A DNA stretch of 64,000 nucleotides from Ensifer sp. LC11 (GTDB taxonomy: Bacteria; Pseudomonadota; Alphaproteobacteria; Rhizobiales; Rhizobiaceae): contig NZ_MBSO01000067.1 of NCBI RefSeq assembly GCF_001695835.1, positions 167,714-231,713 of the forward strand. Direction: 5' to 3'. Shown here piece by piece: positions 34,470-41,775 of the stretch. The notes beneath the pieces are model-generated. The model had not been told where the DNA came from and ran no database searches. It was given only the letters and a program-made list of their open reading frames with translations. Each line of letters begins with the position of its first letter. Positions within the stretch are counted from its first letter, which is position 1. The position numbers and the translations under genes are program-made.

Positions 34470-35465
34470 ATGGCCATATCCCTGCCGGCTCTCGCTCGCT
34501 CCCGCGGCATCATAAGGACCCGCACGGCCGACACCACGGGCGCCTACACGTCGGTCGATGCGCTGGTCGGTCTCGAGGCAATGGCGCGGGACCTGACATT
34601 CCTGCGCAAGGCGCCGGTGCAACGTCTGCTCGCCGGTCGCCATGAATCGCGCATGCGTGGCCGCGGGCTTTCCTTCGAGGAGCTGCGCAACTACCTGCCC
34701 GGCGACGACATCCGCGCAATCGACTGGCGGGTGACGGCGCGCACCGGCAAACCGGTGGTTCGCGTCTATGATGAAGAGAAAGACCGCCCGGCGCTTATCC
34801 TCGTCGACCAGCGCATCAACATGTTCTTCGGCAGCCGCCGAGCGATGAAATCGGTCGCAGCTGCAGAAGTGGCAGCACTCGCCGCCTGGCGCGTGCTTTC
34901 GCTCGGCGACCGGGTGGGCGGCTTCGTCTTCGGCGACGAGACGGTCGCGGAAGTGCGCCCCTATCGCAGCCGTGAAGCGGTGATCCGCCTCGCCGACAGC
35001 ATCGTCCGCTACAACACCGCGCTCGAAGCGGGTTCACAGGCGCCGCATGGCGCCGAACAGCTCGACGTCGTGCTCTCCACCGTCGCCAACATCGCGCGAC
35101 ACGATCACCTGATCATCGTCATCAGCGATTTCGACGGATACAGTCTTGAAACCCGCGACATGCTCTTGAAGCTGTCGGCGCACAACGACGTGATCTCCAT
35201 CCTCATCTACGATCCGTTCCTGCTCGAACTGCCGCGCAAGGGCGAAATGGTCCTGAGCGGCGGCTTGCTTCAGGCAGAAGTACAGTTCGGACGCGGCAAT
35301 GTCCGCGAGGCGATCGACAACTTCGCACGAAAGCGCGGCCGAGCGCTGCGCGCCTGGCAGGAGGAACTCGGCCTGCCGATGCTGCCGATTTCAGCCGCCG
35401 AGGAGGTCGCGCCGCAGCTGCGCAGCATGCTCGGTCAGCTCGCCAGCCGGCAGCGGAGGCGATAG
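34470..35465 (+). CDS. DUF58 domain protein
   Basis: This 331-aa soluble protein carries the DUF58 signature (GRGLSFEELRNYLPGDDIRAIDWRVTART, then GKPVVRVYDEEKDRPALILVDQ). The C-terminal part resembles a von Willebrand A fold. DUF58 proteins always travel with MoxR and VWA proteins, and their molecular role is not firmly known. It begins 17 nt after moxR and ends 2 nt before the DUF4381 gene. Confidence 0.88.
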   Translation: MAISLPALARSRGIIRTRTADTTGAYTSVDALVGLEAMARDLTFLRKAPVQRLLAGRHESRMRGRGLSFEELRNYLPGDDIRAIDWRVTARTGKPVVRVYDEEKDRPALILVDQRINMFFGSRRAMKSVAAAEVAALAAWRVLSLGDRVGGFVFGDETVAEVRPYRSREAVIRLADSIVRYNTALEAGSQAPHGAEQLDVVLSTVANIARHDHLIIVISDFDGYSLETRDMLLKLSAHNDVISILIYDPFLLELPRKGEMVLSGGLLQAEVQFGRGNVREAIDNFARKRGRALRAWQEELGLPMLPISAAEEVAPQLRSMLGQLASRQRRR

Positions 35466-35467
35466 CG

Positions 35468-35995
35468 ATGGCGACGGCTGCTCCTCCCAAAGACCCGCTT
35501 CTCGATGCCACCCTTCGACAACTCGCCGACATCACCGTGCCGGCGCCCGTCTCGATGATGCCGCAGACCTGGGGCTGGGCGGCCCTCGGCGGTCTCTTCC
35601 TCCTTGCGGGCGCCTTCGCTTTCTGGCGCTGGTACCGGCGCTGGGAGGCCAATCGCTACCGTCGCGAGGCGCTGGCCGACCTCAAGGACATCGAGGCAAA
35701 ACTCGCCGCACCGACGACCCGTGGCGCAGCACTCGCCGCTCTGCCGGTCCTTCTGAAGCGGACAGCGCTGGCGATCTGGCCGCGCGAAAGCGTCGCCGGG
35801 CTCCACGGCACCGGCTGGACCGGTTTCCTCGATGGCCACTCCGGCGGCCCGGTATTTCCGATTGCCTCGGCACGCTTCTTCGAAGAGGCCGAGTATCGCG
35901 GCAGCGAAGCGCTTTGTGCGGTTCCCGAACCCGAGGCCCGCACCTACGCCGCCGCGGCGCGTCACTGGATCGAGGCGCACCATGTACGTGCTTGA
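35468..35995 (+). CDS. DUF4381 membrane protein
   Basis: This 175-aa protein has a single transmembrane segment near residues 35-55 (WGWAALGGLFLLAGAFAFWRW) and a cytoplasmic C-terminal domain with FLDGHSGGPVF. It fits the DUF4381 family found only in MoxR/Bat operons. It overlaps the next gene by 14 nt. Function unknown. Confidence 0.82.
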   Translation: MATAAPPKDPLLDATLRQLADITVPAPVSMMPQTWGWAALGGLFLLAGAFAFWRWYRRWEANRYRREALADLKDIEAKLAAPTTRGAALAALPVLLKRTALAIWPRESVAGLHGTGWTGFLDGHSGGPVFPIASARFFEEAEYRGSEALCAVPEPEARTYAAAARHWIEAHHVRA

Positions 35996-36986
35996 CTACG
36001 CCTGGGCGCTGATGTTGCTGCCGCTGCCCTTCCTCGTCTGGTGGATGCTGCCACCCTTCCGCGAGCAATCAGCCGCCGTCAGGATGCCGTTCTTCAAGGA
36101 CATTACCGCGGCAGCAAACCTCGGCCCCACCGAAGGGTCGGTCGTCCCAAGGACCAATATCGGCCAGAAGGTGATTGCCCCCATCTGCTGGGCGCTCATC
36201 GTTCTGGCTCTCACTCGGCCGCAATATGTCGAGCCACCGATCGAGAAGACCGAACCCCAGCGCGACCTGATGCTGGCGATCGATCTTTCGCAGTCGATGG
36301 ACACGCGCGATTTCCGCGACCGGTCAGGCAATCTTCAGACCCGCGTTGAGGCGGTGCACGCGGTCGTCGCCGATTTCATCGACCGACGGCCGAACGATCG
36401 ACTGGGCTTGATTGCCTTCGGCGATGCGCCCTATCCGCTGGTGCCGTTCACGCTGGACCACAAGACGGTCAAGCTCATGCTTGCCGACAGTCTGCCGGGC
36501 ATGGCCGGCCCGCGCACTGCGATCGGCGACGCGATCGGGCTTGGTATCAAAATGTTCGACGCCAGCACCGCGCCGGACAAGGTGATGATCCTTTTGACCG
36601 ACGGCAACGACACCGCGAGCAAAATGCCGCCGGACAAGGCGGCCGAGATTGCCGCCGACAGGAAGGTGGTGATCCATACGGTCGGCATTGGCGATCCCAA
36701 CGCTGAGGGCGAGCAGAAACTCGACACGAAGGCCCTCCAGCAGATCGCCGAGGTGACGAAGGGCCGTTACTTCTTCGGCCAGGACCAGGCAAGCCTGCAG
36801 AACATCTACGAACTTCTCGACCAGCTGACGCCGGCAAACCAGAAGACGCTGTCCTGGCGGCCGCGCATCGAGCTCTTTCATTATCCGCTCGGCTTCGCCC
36901 TTGCCATCGTTCTTGCCTATCACGCGGCCATGTGGCTGCTGTCATCGTTCGCGGACCACCGCCGGCGGCAGGGGGCAGCGCCATGA
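35982..36986 (+). CDS. BatA-like VWA membrane protein
   Basis: This 334-aa protein has an N-terminal membrane segment (YAWALMLLPLPFLVWWMLP), a second near residues 60-80, and then a von Willebrand A domain with a complete MIDAS motif (DLSQSMDTRD at the start, LLTDGNDTAS later). A C-terminal membrane segment (LGFALAIVLAYHAAMWLLSS) closes it. BatA-type proteins act at the inner membrane facing the periplasm and are partners of MoxR. The start overlaps the previous gene by 14 nt and the stop overlaps the next by 4 nt. Confidence 0.88.
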   Translation: MYVLDYAWALMLLPLPFLVWWMLPPFREQSAAVRMPFFKDITAAANLGPTEGSVVPRTNIGQKVIAPICWALIVLALTRPQYVEPPIEKTEPQRDLMLAIDLSQSMDTRDFRDRSGNLQTRVEAVHAVVADFIDRRPNDRLGLIAFGDAPYPLVPFTLDHKTVKLMLADSLPGMAGPRTAIGDAIGLGIKMFDASTAPDKVMILLTDGNDTASKMPPDKAAEIAADRKVVIHTVGIGDPNAEGEQKLDTKALQQIAEVTKGRYFFGQDQASLQNIYELLDQLTPANQKTLSWRPRIELFHYPLGFALAIVLAYHAAMWLLSSFADHRRRQGAAP

Positions 36987-38554
36987 TCTCGGACTTCCAC
37001 TTCTTGCGGCCGCTGTGGCTGCTGGCCCTGATTGCCGCGCCGTTGCTCGTCTTCCTCGTCAGCCGGCGCTCCGACGTGCGCTCGCAATGGCAGGACATGA
37101 TCGCGCCGCACCTGCTCGAGCACCTGCTGATCGAGAAAGGCGGAAAGCGGCGTTTCAAGCCGGTCCATGTCACGGCGGCGCTGATCGCCGTCGCTGCGAT
37201 CGCCGCCGCCGGGCCGACATGGCAGCGCGAGCGCCCGCCCTTTGTCGAGGACACCGCACCACTGGCGATCGCGATCGATCTCAACCCGACCATGAACGCG
37301 ACCGACGTTACGCCGACGCGGCTCGAACGCGCCAAGCTCAAGGTCCAGGATATTCTCAGCCTCAGAAAGGGCTCGCGCACAGCGCTCTTTGCCTATGCCG
37401 GCTCTGCCCATATGGTTCTGCCGCTCAGTGACGACGCGGCCCTCATCAAGACCTATCTCGCAGCGCTTTCCCCCGCGATCATGCCCGTCGATGGCAAGAA
37501 CACGGCAAAGGCCCTGCAGGAGGTCGAAAGGGCTCTGGCAAACGAAACGGTGCCTGGCACGATCCTGTTCATGACCGACGGCGTCGAGCGCTCCGCCTTT
37601 CAGGCTTTTGGTCAATACCAGGGTCGCAATGCCCTGATGGTTCTTGGCATCGGCACCGCCGAAGGCGGTCCGGTCAAGACGGCCGACGGCGGATTTCTCA
37701 GCGATGCGACCGGCGGCCATGTTCGAGCCAAGCTCGATGTCGACGGTCTGAAGGCATTGCAGTCCGCATCCAGGGCCGAAGTCGCGACGGTGACAGCTGA
37801 AGATGCCGATGTGCGCTGGATCGTCAGGCGCATCCAGACGAACTTTGCCGCCAAGACCGCCGAGGGTCTGACGCGCTGGCACGACGCCGGCTGGTGGCTG
37901 ACGATCCCGATCGCCGCCATCGGCCTTTTCTGGTTCCGCCGCGGCTGGACCGTGCGCTGGGCTGTCTATCTCATCGCCGCCACAATGCTGATGGGCAACG
38001 ACCGGGCGACCGCCGCCGATAATCGCTTCGTCGACATCTGGCTGACACCGGATCAGCAGGGACGGCGCGCTTTTGAACGCGGCGATTTCCAGGGCGCGGC
38101 CGAGGACTTCGCAGATCCCGCCTGGCGCGGCGCCGCGCTCTACCGCGCCGGCCGCTTCCAGGATGCGATCGACGCCTTTGCCGAGAGCGATACGGCCGAA
38201 AGCTATTACAACCAGGGCAACGCTCTGCTTCATCTCGACAAGGCGGAGGAAGCGATCGTCGCCTATCAACAGGCGCTGAAGCGCCGTCCCGACTGGGCCG
38301 ATGCCAAGAAGAACCTGACGATCGCCGAGAAACGCAAGGCCGACAAGGACAAGCAGGAGCAGGACCAGCAACAGGAACAGGCGGGCATGGACCCCGACCA
38401 GGTGCAGTTCGACGACAAGGGCAAGAAGGGCACGGAGGCAACGATCCAGGGCGGGCCGCAAACGGCCGACATGTGGATGCGCAACATCCAGGTCTCACCC
38501 GCCGAGCTGCTTGCGCGGAAGTTCGCAATCGAGGCGAAGGAGACAACGCCGTGA
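36983..38554 (+). CDS. BatB/BatC-type fusion: VWA domain plus TPR
   Basis: This 523-aa protein has N-terminal membrane segments and a VWA domain (AIAIDLNPTMNATD, an altered MIDAS: DxNxT instead of DxSxS; later FMTDGVERSAF). Then come a membrane segment and a soluble part with TPR repeats (YYNQGNALLHLDKAEEAIVAY, AYQQALKRRPDWADA), and a Gln/Asp/Lys-rich linker (KADKDKQEQDQQQEQ). It thus unites BatB and BatC in one chain. It overlaps both neighbours by 4 nt. Confidence 0.85.
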   Translation: MISDFHFLRPLWLLALIAAPLLVFLVSRRSDVRSQWQDMIAPHLLEHLLIEKGGKRRFKPVHVTAALIAVAAIAAAGPTWQRERPPFVEDTAPLAIAIDLNPTMNATDVTPTRLERAKLKVQDILSLRKGSRTALFAYAGSAHMVLPLSDDAALIKTYLAALSPAIMPVDGKNTAKALQEVERALANETVPGTILFMTDGVERSAFQAFGQYQGRNALMVLGIGTAEGGPVKTADGGFLSDATGGHVRAKLDVDGLKALQSASRAEVATVTAEDADVRWIVRRIQTNFAAKTAEGLTRWHDAGWWLTIPIAAIGLFWFRRGWTVRWAVYLIAATMLMGNDRATAADNRFVDIWLTPDQQGRRAFERGDFQGAAEDFADPAWRGAALYRAGRFQDAIDAFAESDTAESYYNQGNALLHLDKAEEAIVAYQQALKRRPDWADAKKNLTIAEKRKADKDKQEQDQQQEQAGMDPDQVQFDDKGKKGTEATIQGGPQTADMWMRNIQVSPAELLARKFAIEAKETTP

Positions 38555-39921
38555 GCGCCTTGGCCACCATCACTCGGTTGGCTTTCTGGCTGGTCGGCCT
38601 GTCGTTCACGCTCTCTGGCATGGCGTCCGCCGCCGATCCCTTTGCTCGCGCCACGGTTTCGACCAAGGGCACGATCTACGCCGGTGAGCAAGTGGAAGTC
38701 GATATCGACGTCTTCGTGCCGAACTATTTTCTCTCGCCGCCGCAGTTTCCGCTGTTCGACATTCCCGGCACCGTGGTCACCATGCCCGACGATCGCGGCA
38801 TGAACCTCAATGAGACCGTCAATGGCGAGGATTTCTCCGGCATCCGCAAGACCTACGTGATCACGCCTCAGGCAGCCGGTGACTACGCATTGCCTGCGAT
38901 CGTCATCCCCTTCGGCTATGCCGCCGTGCCCGGCCAGACCAGCCAGGGCAAGGTGACCGTGCCATCGCTGACGATTACGGTCGCTGCCGTTCCCGGCGGC
39001 GCAGGTGGCACGTCTGGCGTTACCGCAGGTGAGATGACGATCACCCAGACATTCGACCGGGATCTGGCGGGCCTGCACACGGGTGACGCGCTTGTGCGCA
39101 CGATCATCATCCGGGCCGTGGGCCTGGCACCGATGATGATCCCTGAACCCTCCTTCGATGCTCCCGCGGGCGTGCAAGTCTACCGGCACGATCCGGCGCT
39201 GTCGGAGGAGCGCACGCCACGCGGCGAGACTACCGCAGGGCTGCGCAAGGACACGGCAACCTACGTCTTTACTCAGCCGGGCAAGTTCTCCCTGCCGGCG
39301 ATCGCGCTGCAGTGGTTCAATCCGGCTTCGGGGAAGACAGAGACGGCTGAGGCTGAAGCTGCCGAACTCACGATCGCGGCAGCGCCGGCAACAGAGACCG
39401 CGCTCGCTCCGCCTGCGGCACCGCCCGCCGAGGAGCCATTCGACTGGCTCTGGTGGACCAGCATCACGGCTGCCGTCCTCGCCTTCGCCTTGCTGCTCCA
39501 GCTTGCCGCCAACCTGGCCGGCCGGCTGGAAACTTGGCTCGACACAGCTTTGACGCGCCGAGCGCGATCCGAGGCGACGGCCTTCCGCCATGTGCTTGAC
39601 GCCTGTCGCGAGCACGATCCGGCACGACTGGAGACCGCGCTTGACGGTTGGTCGCGCAAGGCCGGCAACCTGCCGCTGTCCCGCTGGCTCGACAGGTTTG
39701 CCGATGCGCAGACACGGCGCGCCTTTGCCGACTATCGAAGGAGCCGCTACGGCACGGCCCGGTCCGACCACGGCACGCCCGATCTCGCGCGTCTGCGAAC
39801 CGGCCTGAAAGCGTCGCGGCAACGTTGGCTGGTGGAAGCTTCGGGAGATGGCAACGGATCGGCAAGCGAATTACCGGCTCTCAATCCGGCGCTTGATATC
39901 AGGCCAAGGGCGAATTTCTGA
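38551..39921 (+). CDS. BatD-like oxygen-tolerance protein
   Basis: This 456-aa exported protein starts at a GTG (38551) with an AAGGAG site and overlaps the previous stop by 4 nt. A signal peptide (LATITRLAFWLVGLSFTLSG then ASA) leads to beta-sandwich domains (VSTKGTIYAGEQVEVDIDVF, VTVPSLTITVAAV). A single membrane segment near residues 310-330 (WWTSITAAVLAFALLLQLAA) precedes a basic cytoplasmic tail. The layout is that of BatD, the last gene of the Bat cluster. Confidence 0.82.
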   Translation: MSALATITRLAFWLVGLSFTLSGMASAADPFARATVSTKGTIYAGEQVEVDIDVFVPNYFLSPPQFPLFDIPGTVVTMPDDRGMNLNETVNGEDFSGIRKTYVITPQAAGDYALPAIVIPFGYAAVPGQTSQGKVTVPSLTITVAAVPGGAGGTSGVTAGEMTITQTFDRDLAGLHTGDALVRTIIIRAVGLAPMMIPEPSFDAPAGVQVYRHDPALSEERTPRGETTAGLRKDTATYVFTQPGKFSLPAIALQWFNPASGKTETAEAEAAELTIAAAPATETALAPPAAPPAEEPFDWLWWTSITAAVLAFALLLQLAANLAGRLETWLDTALTRRARSEATAFRHVLDACREHDPARLETALDGWSRKAGNLPLSRWLDRFADAQTRRAFADYRRSRYGTARSDHGTPDLARLRTGLKASRQRWLVEASGDGNGSASELPALNPALDIRPRANF

Positions 39922-39957
39922 CGCTGCCAACGGGCGGCGTTACACGTGAAGGCCGGC

Positions 39958-39980
39958 TTTCGTAACTGTTACGTACTTCC
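39958..39980 (+). promoter_or_regulatory. Putative operator, GTTAC motif, site 5
   Basis: In the direction of the sulfatase gene it reads TTTCGTAACTGTTACGTACT followed by TCC. It is 87 bp upstream of the start. A further GTTAC half-site lies about 18 bp before it, near 39939. Confidence 0.65.
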
Positions 39981-40066
39981 CTGTAGGCGCGTTCCTGCGG
40001 AAATTGCACCGGTAGTTGAAGACTGCATTCCGAGAGCGATCTTTCACGGCCTCAGGGAGAGATGAA

Positions 40067-41710
40067 ATGAGCATCGATATGAAGAGTAGGATTGGCCGCC
40101 TCGCCGCAAGTGCGGTCGAGCGGTCGATGAAACCGAAAGCGCTGGCGCTGGCCGGCACCGTGCTGATGTCGACCACAACTGCTTCGCCCCTGCCTGCCTT
40201 CGCGCAGGATGCCGCCAAGCCGAACATTCTCGTCATCTTCGGCGACGACATCGGCCAGACGAACATCAGCGCCTATTCCTTCGGCGTCGTCGGCTACAAG
40301 ACCCCGAACATCGACCGGATTGCCCGGGACGGCATGATGTTCACGGACTACTACGCCGAGAACAGCTGCACTGCCGGCCGTTCGACCTTCATCACCGGTC
40401 AGACGGTGCTGCGCACCGGCATGTCGAAGGTCGGCGTTCCCGGCGCACCCGTCGGCATCCAGGACCGCGACGTGACCATTGCCCAGGCGCTGAAGCCGCT
40501 TGGTTACGCCACCGGCCAGTTCGGCAAGAACCACCTCGGCGACCAGGACCGCTTCCTGCCGACGGCCCATGGCTTCGACGAGTTCTTCGGCAACCTTTAC
40601 CATCTGAATGCGGAGGAAGAGCCGGAACGGCCCTACTGGCCGAAGGACGACCCGGCTTTCCTGAAGTCCTATTCGCCGCGCGGCGTGCTGCACTCCTTCG
40701 CCGACGGCAAGATTGAGGATACCGGGGCGCTCAACTCCAAGCGCATGGAAACCATCGACGACGAGACGACAGCCGCAGCGATGGAGTTCATCAAGAAGCA
40801 GACAGAGGCGAAAAAGCCCTTCTTCACCTGGATGAATACCACCCGCATGCACCTCTTCACCCATGTGCGCGACCAGTACAAGGGCCAGAGCGGCATGCCC
40901 GGCAACGACTATGCCGACGGCATGGTCGAGCACGACAACGACGTCGGCAAGCTCCTAGACCTGCTCGACGAATTGAAGATCGCCGACAACACCATCGTTG
41001 TCTACACGACGGATAACGGTCCGAACCAGTTCTCCTGGCCGGACGCGGCAACCACGCCGTTCCGCAGCGAAAAGGACAGCAACTGGGAAGGCGCCTTCCG
41101 CGTACCGGCGATGATCCGCTGGCCGGGCAAGATCAAGCCTGGTATTTCCAACGAGATGGTTTCCGGTCTCGACTGGTTCCCGACGCTGCTCGCTGCTGCG
41201 GGCGACAAGGACATCAAGGATCGACTCTTGAAGGGCACCGACCTCGACGGCAAGACCTTCAAGGTTCACCTCGATGGCTACAACCAGCTTCCCTACATAC
41301 TGGGCGAGCAGCCGAAGGGCGCGCGCAGCGAGTTCTTCTATTTCAACGACGATGCCAAGCTCGTCGGCATGCGCTATGAGAACTGGAAACACGTTTTCTG
41401 CGAAATGCGCAAACCCGGTGGCTTCGACGTCTGGCAGGATCCCTTTGTCTGCCTGCGCGTTCCGAAGATCTTCAACCTGCGTATGGATCCGTACGAACGG
41501 GCGGATATCGTTTCGGATCAGTATAATGACTGGCGTACGAAGAACGCCTATCTGGTTGCCGAGGGCGTAGGGAGAGCAGCCGCATTCTTGGAAACCTTCA
41601 TCGCCTATCCGCCGAGCCAGAAACCGGCGAGCTTCTCGGTCGATCAAATCGAGGAGAGCGTGCACCAGAAGATCGATGAGATCATGGCCAAGACCCAGCC
41701 GGCGCAGTAA
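40067..41710 (+). CDS. Secreted sulfatase (arylsulfatase family)
   Basis: This 547-aa enzyme starts at the ATG at 40067 with a GGGAGAG site. A long signal sequence (VERSMKPKALALAGTVLMST, then AFA) leads to the sulfatase fold. Asp60 and Asp61 (ILVIFGDDIGQTN) bind calcium. Cys101 in the signature CTAGRSTFITGQ is the residue that FGE turns to formylglycine. KNHLGD and HLFTH are other active-site parts, with VYTTDNGPNQ as the C-terminal metal motif. It hydrolyses sulfate esters in the periplasm. It shares the regulatory motif with the FGE operon at 33.2 kb. The substrate could be a sulfated glycan or an aryl sulfate. Confidence 0.88.
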   Translation: MSIDMKSRIGRLAASAVERSMKPKALALAGTVLMSTTTASPLPAFAQDAAKPNILVIFGDDIGQTNISAYSFGVVGYKTPNIDRIARDGMMFTDYYAENSCTAGRSTFITGQTVLRTGMSKVGVPGAPVGIQDRDVTIAQALKPLGYATGQFGKNHLGDQDRFLPTAHGFDEFFGNLYHLNAEEEPERPYWPKDDPAFLKSYSPRGVLHSFADGKIEDTGALNSKRMETIDDETTAAAMEFIKKQTEAKKPFFTWMNTTRMHLFTHVRDQYKGQSGMPGNDYADGMVEHDNDVGKLLDLLDELKIADNTIVVYTTDNGPNQFSWPDAATTPFRSEKDSNWEGAFRVPAMIRWPGKIKPGISNEMVSGLDWFPTLLAAAGDKDIKDRLLKGTDLDGKTFKVHLDGYNQLPYILGEQPKGARSEFFYFNDDAKLVGMRYENWKHVFCEMRKPGGFDVWQDPFVCLRVPKIFNLRMDPYERADIVSDQYNDWRTKNAYLVAEGVGRAAAFLETFIAYPPSQKPASFSVDQIEESVHQKIDEIMAKTQPAQ

Positions 41711-41720
41711 CACTCTCGAA

Positions 41721-41745
41721 GGCGGCGCGCCGGCGCCGCCTTTCT
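41721..41745 (+). terminator. Intrinsic terminator after sulfatase gene
   Basis: The stem pairs GGCGGCGC (41721-41728) with GCGCCGCC (41733-41740) around a 4-nt loop, followed by TTTCTTCCTT. It separates the sulfatase from the next gene. Confidence 0.75.
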
Positions 41746-41775
41746 TCCTTGCCCTTGAGAAGATGGCATGCCGCG

